Positions 1 to 10,508 of a DNA stretch of 64,000 nucleotides are shown here, piece by piece; within the stretch, counting starts at the first letter, position 1; every line of letters begins with the position of its first letter. Below the pieces are notes generated by a model that searched no databases, was not told the DNA's origin, and saw only the letters and a program-made list of their open reading frames with translations. The stretch spans positions 2,418,001 through 2,482,000 of the forward strand of contig NC_089431.1 of NCBI RefSeq assembly GCF_026210795.1, given 5' to 3'. This DNA is from Rhizophagus irregularis. Its lineage: Eukaryota > Glomeromycota > Glomeromycetes > Glomerales > Glomeraceae. The position numbers and the translations under genes were made by a program.

Positions 1-2312
1 ATATCAAGTTATAATAATTAAGGAATTTTTTTTATAATAATAAACAATGAGTTAAAAATTTTAATGTTACAATAATGAATTTATTGATGCGAATATATAC
101 AAATTAAATCATTTATTTAAAAAGATTTGAAGCGATATCAGGCCCAAATATCTGAGGCTGTTATTTCCTGAAGTGATCTTCTTGACGTTTTCGCACTTTC
201 TTTAACTTGGCCAAATTTTCTTTTGAAATTTTATCTAATGACAAGATGACAAACAGAGTTTTGACTGTTTCGTTCCTTTAATTGAAAACGAGGTTATATG
301 ATTTATAAATACCATTGTATTATATTTCACATCCAATTAGATGTGTGGCTTTAACTATTCTGTACTTAAAAAAAGCATATTAAGATTAAGAACATGACTT
401 TATTAGCAAAGTTACGAGGCCATTTTGTGTGTTAATAATAAAATACCTAATATTTAAACCAAAAATCTTCTTTATTACAGTACTGTTTAATAGTTATTTT
501 ATTTTTTAATATACTGTATATTGGGTTATTATCATATTCTCTATTAACTATAAGCAAATATATTGTTATATTAAAATTTAAAATGAATTTTATTGTCGGC
601 TATGAATACGTTTTATATCCAACTGGGCTAATTCAAACCTTAAATTTATATTAAAAATTATGCTATTTCTATTAAAAAATATTAATTTATATTGTGTGAC
701 GCCATTTAAAATAGCATAATAACCAACTTACTAGCGAATTTATTCCGTACTTGTTGTAAATTGTAATATATTTTTTATTTTAAAATCCCTTGTAAATAAA
801 ATATATGTTAGCGAAGTTAGCGAAAGATAAATTTAATGGATGATTAGATGATTAGAGTTCACTCATTTTGAGCATCTCCCTGCGGCACGCCCCTACTTTG
901 TTCGATTTTTTAGTATTCACTTTTCGGATAACTAAAAAAAAAATATATCTGATATATATTCTTTTTACTGTTAAATTATATTTACAAAATCATTAATTAT
1001 GAAAAAAAGTTTTTAGATTTATAGACAGGGATTTTCCTCCTGTTTAATTAAATTAAAAATATTTTTTTATTTTTTTTTTTGCGTATTAAGAAAAATCTAT
1101 AATTTTTTCGGTGATTAAAAATAAAAATAAAAAGTAAGCCATAAGTTTATTTGTATCGTGGGAAATATATAACTGAAATATATTATTTACGCGCAAGGAC
1201 AACGCTATATTATTAACCAATCTTTTTTTTTGTAACTTACGATATTGTATTGTTTATTAATAAAAAAAGGTTATATATAAAATCGTGACATCTGATTGGT
1301 TGACTTTTAAAAGGGTAAAGAATTTATATACTTACCAATAAAATTACGTCCTGATCACGTGATAAACTTTTTATATATAAACTTTTTTTTAATGAAAATT
1401 TAATCAAATCATCACATGATAATTAATAAGCCAATTATAATTGAGAATTTGGGACTATGTATTTTAAACATCTCATTATAAATGCTATCTTCATTTTCAG
1501 AGAAATCAAAATCTGATTGAGAAAAATCTGATTCAAAAACATTATTATCCAGTTTTAATGTTTTGAGCAAGTCCCTGCAGTTTTTTTCTTGTTGTTTTGA
1601 CAACTATCAGAGATCTATTAATATAGAAATTGTATCATTGTACAAATTTTTCATAGTCACAATTTTTAATTTTATAGTAAAATTGAATCGATATAACTTT
1701 TTAAATATTTATTTATATAAAAAATTATCTGGTAGTTATCATTTTTATTGGATAAAATTTTAAATTTAGTTTGAATTTTTTTATGTTTTAATAAATTTTT
1801 GTCACTTGTCGATTATAGAAGTTACGCACTGTATAATTAAACATCTGATAATTGAAGAATTAGTTCGATAAATTCATAATTTTTTAATTTTTTGTCCCGC
1901 GGCTCATCATACACGAGTCAAAGTGAAAAAGAAGTCATGATTACGTAAAAACTCACATAATGAAGTTATAATTCTACTCGATGCTATGTAATTCGCATCG
2001 ACCGAAATTAGACTTAAATCGAGCCGATGACATTTGGTACTGGCACGTCGATCACTTACGAAAAGTGATTATCACGAGCATAGTAAATGACCTCAAGTTT
2101 AACTTCAAAGCGAGGTGGAGTGCACGCAAACGTTAATGGCTGTGCCCACTCATTGTGCCTGATGGCTGATACTAGACCTTCTGAACTACGTTAAAATGAA
2201 ATTTTTTAGGATCTACTATGTACGATTTTTTGTAATCTGTAAAATAAAAAGAGGACATGTAACCGAATAACCGATCTGTTTTTAGTCGTTTCGATCGATT
2301 TCGTAAAATCCA
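1..2312. other. AT-rich intergenic DNA, no supported gene
   Basis: No gene can be supported here. A short acidic minus-strand reading frame at 1412-1603 (Asp/Ser/Glu-rich, 63 codons) has coding-like composition but no partner exon was found. The stretch 1895-2200 has visibly higher GC than its surroundings but no long open frame on either strand. The rest is homopolymer-rich AT sequence. Confidence 0.5.
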
Positions 2313-2581
2313 ATTTGACATACCTTATACAATATCATAGTAGGATTTATGTATTTATGTTTCATCTACTGTATAAAATATTTTAAATATAAATTTAAAA
2401 ATTTTATTCATGGAGTTTATATTGACGAATAGAAAATGTTCGATTATATCACACAATGCATTGTTCTAATTAAAGTTTATCGTTATTCGTTAATGCGAAT
2501 AAAATTGTAATATTTTACATACATTTAAAACAGACATAAATATATAATATTTACTAAAATATTGTATAAGGTATGTCAAAT
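2313..2581. repeat. MITE-like foldback element, 23-bp perfect terminal inverted repeats
   Basis: The left end 2313-2335 (ATTTGACATACCTTATACAA...) is the exact reverse complement of 2559-2581. The span is 269 bp, AT-rich, with no coding capacity. Length, perfect ends and lack of an ORF fit a non-autonomous DNA transposon. The superfamily cannot be told from the ends, and no clear target-site duplication was seen. Confidence 0.6.
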
Positions 2582-2988
2582 CGAGTAATAAATCATCCTA
2601 ATTAAAAAGAAAATTGGTTACTATCGCTATATATGATAACAGACAATAGAGTTCTAATAAATAAATATACAGCATATCAAAATAAATAAAAAATAAAAAA
2701 ATCAAACTATAATATTATCAACTTCCTTAACTCACTATCTTTTAAAAAAAAGGATTTAGTTAATAATTTGAACTTTCACTTGATCCTGAATGCTATCATT
2801 AATCGTTTTTCTGCTCTTTATAAAAAAATAAAATGTGAAACTATTACAATAACCTAGATTATCTATATAGCACCTCCCTAACAACCATTATGACTTTATG
2901 ACATGATTGTCGCCTCGAAAAAAAAATATAAAAAAAGGTATAAAAAAATCACCAATACTACATACAGGAGTAGAAAAACAGCATCATA

Positions 2989-5199
2989 TTATCCTATTTT
3001 CACCTTTGCTGGATTAACATACCCATCTATCCCTATAATACCAGAATCTTTAATATGTAATTCCTTTAATTTAGTTAATTTTTTCAAAGATACAAATGAA
3101 CCTGTAAAGTTATTGGAAAAATTTTCATTATAATTCCCTAAAGATAGAACCTCTAAGTTTACAAAATCTTTCAAAAACTCTAAGCCATTATTTTGGATAT
3201 TATTGTTGGAAATATCCAAATGAACAAGCTTTCGAGGATAAGGAATATTTTTTAAAAAACTAATGGCATTTAAATGATTATAAGCTAGGGTTATTTTTTT
3301 TAGGTTTTTGTTATTCATTAATTTCAAGGAAATCAACTTATTTTCTATACAATGCAATAATTCCAAATTAGAACAACCACTCACATTCAACTCAGTCAAT
3401 TTGCTTTTCAAATATTCACCATCAATTATCAGTCTCTTTAAATTAGGATATTTTTGTAAATTCAATTTCCCTCCGACAATGCCTTCAATAGGATTTTCAT
3501 AAAAATCAATTGCAATCTCTTCTACTCTTCTTTTATTTTCCTCGGTTGGATATAATTGGTCCAAATATTGTTGTATACTTAAATATTTTGATGATGGTGA
3601 TTTTTTCCGTTCATATACTTGATTCTTCAATTTGATAATTTCTTCATTTTTATTTAAAATGTTAACCAACCTATTAAAACCACCTTTTGCCTTCAATTTT
3701 TGTTGCAAATCTTTTTTTTCTTGCATAGCTCCAACATTACCAACCTTTGAAACCTTTTCCTGAGTACTTAATAGCATTTCCAATAAAATTTGGGCTTCGT
3801 TATCAAAACTTATATTCTCCTTTAACTGTTTCAACTTAAGAGTTTTTTCTCCAATCCTCATAGTCAAATCAATCTTATTCCATTCTTTAAAACTTATAGA
3901 ATTATCATCACCCTCCACAGATGAAATGGAATCATCATCATTTTTAAGTTTGAATTTCTTTAATAGCTGCTCCTCGCGTAATAATTCCTCTACACTACTT
4001 TTACTTCTAATATCGATATCTTTTAATCCAATAATTGTAGAGTATTTAATAATCTCTTGTTGAAGTTGTTTTCTTTCATTTATTTCTAGTTCTCCAGATA
4101 AAATTAGTGATCTTGTAATCCATTCCTTTTCTTCTAATAAATTATTGATTTCAATTTTAGATAATTGGCCCGCTAGTTTCCTTTTTAAAGTTCCTAATTC
4201 ATTTTTTAATTTTTTTAATTCTGATTCCTCTTCACTCGAATAACCTCCCAAATCAGCCTTGGAAATTTCCTTCTGAACATTAAGCAACCTATCCAAATAT
4301 TCTTTTTCTTCATCATCTAGTCTATCCTTAAATTTACTAATAGACTCAGATAATTTCGAATCCCTTTCTTCTAAATCCTTATTTACTAGTTTTCCCGCCT
4401 CTATTTTTTCCTTCAACTCAATTAATTCCTCCAATTTCTTTGAAAGCAATTGTTTCTCATCAGGTGAATTAGATGAAAAAAATCCATTGAAATAATTCTT
4501 AATACTGTAGCCAATTTTAGTTAAGCCAAGTTTAGTTAATAACGAACCAATTTCTTTTTTCAGCGAGTTGAATTTATTCTTTATGCTTTTTGAAGTCATT
4601 GGCTTATAATTATTCATCATGCATTCTTTTTCCAACATGTATTCAAACAACTTATTTCGACTCTTTTCAGCATGAGAATTATCTACATGAATAATTCTTC
4701 CTTCTGATAGCATTTTCTCAATATCTTTATATTTATCTTTACTGGATTTAATTAATGCTTCAGTATCACTTTTACACGCATTACCATCTTCAAAATCAGG
4801 AAAATGTGTCCGTACAATAGTAGTATAATCAAAAACTTTATCATCAAAAAGATAGGAACTAAACCACCTAAAATCATCTATTTCGTTCTTAGTAAATCTT
4901 TTATCTACTACAAGTAGAATTTGTAATATGCCTTCACAAATATAATTGTCAACCTCCTTTCTGAATTCAGCTAATAATTCTTCCTTTTCATCCAGTGTTG
5001 TGTCTTGAAAACCGACAGTATCTATTACTCGATAATTTATTTGATTTCTTGTAAATTCTTTTGCTTTTGCTTCTTTAGTTACACTAACACTACTTGCACT
5101 TGCCTCAAAATACTTTGTTCCACTTATCACATTAGCCAAGGTTGATTTGCCAGCACCTGTTCTGCCAACCAATAGAATATTTTTGATTTCTTTTGCCAT
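2989..5199 (-). CDS. AIG1/GIMAP-type GTPase with coiled coil and C-terminal leucine-rich repeats
   Basis: Intronless 736-residue protein. The N-terminus carries a P-loop GRTGAGKS (residues 12-19) and a G3 motif DTVG (60-63), with the hydrophobic strand spacing of AIG1/GIMAP GTPases. In place of a canonical NKxD/TKxD G4 there is a THFPDF segment (131-136). Residues ~220-540 are Lys/Glu/Leu-rich and predicted to be a long coiled coil. The C-terminus (~575-730) has leucine-rich repeats with LxxLxxLxLxxN-like spacing, such as LEVLSLGNYN and LVHLDISNNN. The ATG at 5199 sits eight codons before the first strand of the G domain, so the start is secure. GIMAP-like GTPases act in membrane-associated or immune-type signalling in other eukaryotes; the role here is unknown. 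GTPase-LRR fusion suggests nucleotide-switched scaffolding, which is inference. The frame is undisrupted. Confidence 0.85.
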   Translation of the reverse strand: MAKEIKNILLVGRTGAGKSTLANVISGTKYFEASASSVSVTKEAKAKEFTRNQINYRVIDTVGFQDTTLDEKEELLAEFRKEVDNYICEGILQILLVVDKRFTKNEIDDFRWFSSYLFDDKVFDYTTIVRTHFPDFEDGNACKSDTEALIKSSKDKYKDIEKMLSEGRIIHVDNSHAEKSRNKLFEYMLEKECMMNNYKPMTSKSIKNKFNSLKKEIGSLLTKLGLTKIGYSIKNYFNGFFSSNSPDEKQLLSKKLEELIELKEKIEAGKLVNKDLEERDSKLSESISKFKDRLDDEEKEYLDRLLNVQKEISKADLGGYSSEEESELKKLKNELGTLKRKLAGQLSKIEINNLLEEKEWITRSLILSGELEINERKQLQQEIIKYSTIIGLKDIDIRSKSSVEELLREEQLLKKFKLKNDDDSISSVEGDDNSISFKEWNKIDLTMRIGEKTLKLKQLKENISFDNEAQILLEMLLSTQEKVSKVGNVGAMQEKKDLQQKLKAKGGFNRLVNILNKNEEIIKLKNQVYERKKSPSSKYLSIQQYLDQLYPTEENKRRVEEIAIDFYENPIEGIVGGKLNLQKYPNLKRLIIDGEYLKSKLTELNVSGCSNLELLHCIENKLISLKLMNNKNLKKITLAYNHLNAISFLKNIPYPRKLVHLDISNNNIQNNGLEFLKDFVNLEVLSLGNYNENFSNNFTGSFVSLKKLTKLKELHIKDSGIIGIDGYVNPAKVKIG

Positions 5200-5778
5200 G
5201 ATATAGTGTAATAAAAAAAAAAATTTTTTTTTTTATTTAAGTGAATTTAACAATTTAACAAAAATTTTCTTTTTTATAAATAATTTATTGCTATGACTGC
5301 GCGACATAGCCTGTTATTCAGCAAGATTTCTATCTAAAAATTTTATTAGAATTAAAGTTATTCAAGTGCAGAATCACGAGCAATTTTTTTATTTAGAAGT
5401 TCCTATTACAGAAAAGAAATTACGCCAAATTATCAGTGTCACAATGATTAGACTCATTACATAATATTTATGATTGCCTTGTTCTGTCGTACATAATGGG
5501 TTTCTTTGTTTGTCGAACACACCGAACACACGAACACACTATGAACACATAAAAAATTATGAGAACTTGAAGTATACACGCATAATTTTACATTAAAACT
5601 ATTTTTGTCATTTTTAGATATGAAAAATATTTGAAAAATGCCGATATTTATATCGAACACACAACCGAACACACCGATTAAATTATTAATACTCATTAGA
5701 TAAATTAAATTGTTTGTTAATAATATACATATAGTTAATAAATACAGACTATATGTAAATATTGTATTTAATACTGTA
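5200..5778. other. Intergenic, no gene seen
   Basis: Upstream region of the AIG1-type GTPase gene. It begins with a poly-A/poly-T stretch just before the ATG. A repeated CGAACACAC motif occurs at 5514-5545 and 5653-5676. No supportable ORF. Confidence 0.5.
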
Positions 5779-6033
5779 TGATTAAGAAATATTTCAAATG
5801 AGGTTTAATTGTTCGAATCGCCCCAATAAAAAAAATAGCCAAAGCAAATTTAGAGAATACAACGAAATTGATTATGCATATTATACGGTAAGTTAGTAAT
5901 ATTCTGATTATCATCACGGCTGGCGGTATAATATGCATAATCAATTTCGTTGTATTATCTAAATTTGTTTTAGCTATTTTTTTTATTGGGGCGATTCGAA
6001 CAATTAAATCTCATTTGAAATATTTCTTAATCA
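5779..6033. repeat. Foldback MITE with ~105-bp terminal inverted repeats and TA flanks
   Basis: The arms 5779-5888 and 5929-6033 are near-perfect reverse complements, with outer ends TGATTAAGAAATATTTCAAA and its complement, joined by a ~40-bp loop. TA dinucleotides flank both ends (5777-5778 and 6034-6035), as expected for a Tc1/mariner-type target duplication. It has no coding capacity. The transcript would form a very long hairpin, so it could feed small RNAs; that is inference. Confidence 0.8.
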
Positions 6034-6039
6034 TATAGT

Positions 6040-6701
6040 TAGGGATGGTTAGGTCGGTCCTGGTCCGGTCCTGGTCCCGGGACCTATAAGTCCTATTGAA
6101 CGGACCTAGTCCCAGGACCTGATCCTGAACCAAGTTATTTATAGAATTTATGGATCTAGTGATAACTAAATATAAAAAAAGGGAGTTGGAGTATTGGGAT
6201 TCACTTTTTTATATTGATTCTATATAAAAAAGTGAGTTGCGGTATTGGAATTCACTTTTTTATATTGATTTTATATAAAAAAAAAGTGAGTTGCAGATAT
6301 ATATATATATATTATTGCGATTCACTTTTTTATATTGATTTTATATAAAAAAAAGTGAGTTGCAGATATATATATATATATTATTGCGATTCACCTTTTT
6401 ATATTGATTTTTATATAAAAAAAGTGAATTGCAGTATTGCGATTCACCTTTTTATATGATTTTAATATAAAAATATGAATCGCAATATCGTAACTCACTT
6501 TTTTTATATGATTTTAATTATATAATTTTATATAGATCTCTTATGACCTGTATATTTAATGTTTGATTTCTATCTAATATATATTGATACTTTATTGGCT
6601 AGGATTTTTTAGGAACTGGTCCCAAAATTTGGACAAAGATCTGCAGACTAGGTCCTGGGACCAGGTCTTTAGGTCCAGGACCTAGGACTTTACCATCCCT
6701 A
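6040..6701. repeat. MITE with TAGGGATGGT ends and internal hairpin-forming tandem units
   Basis: The left end TAGGGATGGT (6040-6049) is matched by ACCATCCCTA at 6692-6701. Both subterminal regions are rich in GGTCC/GGACC (TCCTGGTCC, GGACCTAG). The centre (6180-6500) is about five alternating units of AGTGAGTTGCAG and GATTCACTTTTTTATAT, each able to pair with the next. TAGGGATGG-like ends recall hAT-family elements. No 8-bp duplication was recognised because the left flank is another MITE (5779-6033). Confidence 0.6.
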
Positions 6702-7870
6702 ATTATACATGACACAAACCAAATATAGAGATTACAACGAAATTTATTATTTTACACGACACACTGGAAAATTTGCGCCCGCCAGTCACTACGTAAAATT
6801 CATAGCCCACTTGCCTTCAAACTTTTATGCGATGCAATGTTAGTATGTTACTGCATGTAAAAAATTTTTTCATGTGCTGTAGATAAAATTTTGGGAGATT
6901 CCTTACTCTTCAATAATACCAAAATATAATTATTGTTTAGAAATATCCCAATAGAATAATATGTTTTAAATATAATTTATGAACTTAATAATATGAATAA
7001 AATGACCTAGATTTAATTATTATTTACTTTAAAATGAATTCATTTTGTTTTCATGTTCAAATATCACAAACAATTGTATAAATAAATTATTTTATCCTGC
7101 ATGTACAACTATTAAGTGCAAAGAAACTAACAAGCATTATCATAAATTATGCAAGAAATGCTTAGAAATAATGAAGATTAAAGTCATAAAAATTTTATAA
7201 TTAAAAGCTTTAAAATGATTTAAAGGGTCATTTTGCTGAAATTAGAACTACTATATTAGAAATTTAAAAACGAGTTAATAGATTATGATTTAAATTTACA
7301 TAAAGAGTTTATGAAACTAGAATACGAGATTAGAACGACTGAATGAATTAGAAAATTATTTTAAAAAGTATAATGAAATAATTTTAAGATAGAATTACAA
7401 AATAGAACTATTATTTTGTGTGAAATCTCGTAATGTAGTTTATTATACATAATCATAGTGAACATAATAACCAATCAATTACTGATATTATCACATGATA
7501 ATTATACATCGCGTAATGATATTTAATTTCAAATTTACGGTATATTAAAATTTTATACAAAAAAAAGAGATTTATAATATTATTGTTAAAAAATATTTAG
7601 AGACATTTAAATATAATAAAATTTAAATACTAAACATTAATGTACTTGGTTAAATAACTTTCTTAGTTCTTAAGACCAGTTCTTATTAAAAAAAAAAATA
7701 ATCTATGTATTGATTTAATACCTGTAATTAAAATTTTGCTATTCAATCTGATGCTAATGAACAGGAAAAAGTGAACAAATAGTGAAATTGCAAATACAGT
7801 ATTATGAAAACAATAATTATAATTGCATACTCATACAATACCGATGCTTCGCTGTAAATTGTTATCCCTG
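6702..7870. other. Intergenic, no gene seen
   Basis: AT-rich sequence with short mixed repeats and no reading frame that looks coding. Confidence 0.45.
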
Positions 7871-8271
7871 AGTAAATGGAATATAGAGAACAAGCTTAGT
7901 AAAAGCTGAAAAATAATTTAATCCTCTGTCAAATATTTCAAGCGATTTAGTAAGATTCTCACATTCTTCAATTTTACACTTTTCTTTTTCAGTTATAGAA
8001 AGATTTCTTTAATAAGAATCGACAAAATTAATTTTTATTTCAATTAAGACTTTAAACATTACTTCATTATCTAGTTTTTAAGATCCAATTCACTATTTTC
8101 TCCAAGATTATTCCAGTAAGATTCCATATCCTTCCATAGTTTAATAGTGTATTCAATAACTTTCTCATAAAAGCTAGGATGCGATTCTGATAGATCAGTT
8201 GTCTGAAATCTTTTTTTGATCAAAAATCGGCAAAATTTATGCCTCATTACATCAAAAAAATGTGTCATCAC
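7871..8271 (-). pseudogene. Decayed coding remnant, unknown family
   Basis: The minus strand reads as protein-like sequence from 8271 (LSESHPSFYEKVIEYTIKLW) to a stop near 8077. It then resumes in another frame with a charged helix-like segment (SITEKEKCKIEECENLTKSL, about 7995-7936) that is broken by stops. Codon content is much less AT-biased than the flanks. No intron boundaries join the pieces cleanly, so it is most simply a gene fragment in decay. The family was not recognised. Confidence 0.3.
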
Positions 8272-8827
8272 GCCGTTTCATCTTTCCATGAACAATCCGT
8301 TCACGTTCAACCACCCATTCAATCATCTTTCTTCGAACCAACCGCTCAACACATTATCGATTTGTGGAATCAACCTTAAAAGTCGTTTATTTATATTTAA
8401 ACCTATTACGGAAATGATTGGGTGCCATCACGTGTAAATATTTAAAATTTATGTATTATTTATTTTATTTTTCAAAAAAAAAAAAATTGTAACATGTTTG
8501 TCACAAAAGTTTTTCACCCTCCCATTTTAGAATAATAAATTTCACCTAACTTTATAATCAAATAATGATAAGATTTTATTTAAATTTTTTTTTTTTTAAA
8601 TTGTGGTATAAACAAAAGTTCAATTTCTTACAACTATATTGTCACGTTAAAAACTTAGAAATCAAGACCCATTAGACTTCATAATGATTTCGCTCAGAAT
8701 GTAATTTTTTTTTTTTTTTTTGATATAGTTCCATTTTATCGGTTGTAACAAAGATGATCATGTAACGCAATTGAGATAATAAACAAATGGGGTAAAATTG
8801 TTGTTTTTTTACCATAAATTTAGCGGT
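8272..8827. other. Intergenic, no gene seen
   Basis: AT-rich with poly-A and poly-T runs. A short plus-strand ORF (8216-8437) shows repetitive Asn/Pro/Phe use and no recognisable domain. Confidence 0.4.
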
Positions 8828-9266
8828 AAGACGAAATGGTGTAGAGTAGCCGTAGTGTGTAAAATCTATGTGCACAAGGTGCATATGTGCATATTAGTTT
8901 TTAAGTGTGCACAGTTACACAACAAAAAATGTGCACAAATTATTACTAAAAATAGATAAATTATATATAAAAAAGGCAATTTTAGATAAGGATTTGTTAT
9001 GATTTCTTAATTTAGTAATAAATCTATCAACTTGTGCACATGACTTTTGGTTCAGATCTTACACACTGAGAGTAGGGCCCCCGTGGTGAGTAGAGTATTG
9101 TGACATTTGGCAGTGTGTAACATAAAGGGTGAGAAACATACGCAAGTGATGAATAGACACCCAGCCAAACCGCTGGGCCGAGGTGTTTATTTATCACTTG
9201 AGTATAATGTCACATCCTCGTTATACTCTACTCACCACGGGGCACTACTCTACACCTTTTCGTAGC
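8828..9266. repeat. Nested palindromic (foldback) element
   Basis: Two nested inverted repeats are visible. The outer pair is ACGAAATGGTGTAGAGTAG (8831-8849) with CTACTCTACACCTTTTCGT (9245-9263), one mismatch region. The inner pair is CCCCGTGGTGAGTAGAGTAT (9079-9098) with its exact complement at 9223-9242. Both arms share GTAGAGTA, so they may have arisen by duplication. Between them lies a GC-richer core with CCCAGC...GCTGGG (around 9161-9178). No coding capacity is evident. Confidence 0.6.
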
Positions 9267-10508
9267 ACTCTCAAGGCATTTTTAATCGGGTTGTCTATTT
9301 ATTTCACGTATTTTCTCAGAGAATTGAAGGATGGTAAGCTACAAAACGATCAAAACCAACAAAAGAGCTGGTTACGATCAAGTTGTCAAATAGCAAGTAC
9401 CATGGGTAACAATCGACATCTGACCGAACTTGTTCATAGCATTAATGGCAGAGATTATAAATAGTTGTCAATTTTCGTTTTTCTTTTTCTTTTTTATTTA
9501 AAAAAAAAAAAATTTATATAAGGTTGTCACTAAAATTCTAAAAAAAATTTATACATTTGTACACTAACGATACGCATTTAAAATGACGAAAAAACCTTAC
9601 TATCCTGGTTTTTTTTATTTTATTTGTTGATTTTTTTTTTAAAAACACTTAAAATCAGAAAATATATATTTTAATAATATATATATACATATATATTAAT
9701 TATATATATGTATTTTTCAGAGAGCTGCTATTAAATTTTTTACCTTTTTTTAAGAAAAAAAAATTCCTAGATTATTGAAATTGTCCCTAATTGTTCTCTC
9801 TTTTTTTTTTTAAAAAAAAAAAGAATAAAAGCATTCAGGTTTCAAAATTTTTCATCCATAAAAATTATAAATATAAAAAAATAAAAGAAAAAAAACCATA
9901 AAAAAAATACATAAAAATTGATAATGATATAATGTGAAATAGATAAGATATGATAAAAATAAAATGGAAAAAAGGAAAAATAAATGCTTAATTATTAAAC
10001 AAAAACTGAAAAATATTCCAACAAAAAAAAAAATGCAAAAGGAATATGCAAAAGGAATATGCAAAAGTATCATGAAAAATTGAAAAGAATATTACAATTG
10101 GAAAATAATGAAAAAAAATGCAAATTTTCAGTGTTTTGTAAGAAAGAAAAACAAATAAAATGTATATTTCGAGTAAAAAATAAAAGGGGGGTGAAAATCC
10201 CGTATGCAAAATAAATTGTAAATTAATAGTGGCAGTAATAATTAGAAACATAAAAAAATACTTTTTTTTTTTTTAATTAAAGTTCATTTTTTGTTTTGCT
10301 ATTTCTTTTTATAAAAGAAAAGTTTTAAACAATAAAAACAATTTGGGAAGAACACGAAAACTAAACTAAAATATCTTTTTTTTTTTTTGTGAAAATTGAA
10401 TTAAAGGTGATCTAAAAAATTCATGTTCATTCTCTTAAATCATAAAAAGTTTTTTTTTTTTTTTTAATACCTAAAATACATTGTTAAAAAATTTTTAAAA
10501 AAATTAAA
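9267..10508. other. Intergenic, homopolymer-rich; 3' flank of CEP104
   Basis: Mostly poly-A, poly-T and short AT repeats. GGAATATGCAAAA is repeated three times at 10037-10070. Open frames here are low-complexity Phe/Ile/Leu strings on the minus strand and are not supported as genes. Confidence 0.5.

Noticed and set aside
5812-5824. GTTCGAATC-like T-loop suggesting a tRNA
   Set aside because: It lies in the arm of a foldback MITE and recurs inverted at ~5990; no acceptor stem or anticodon arm fits.
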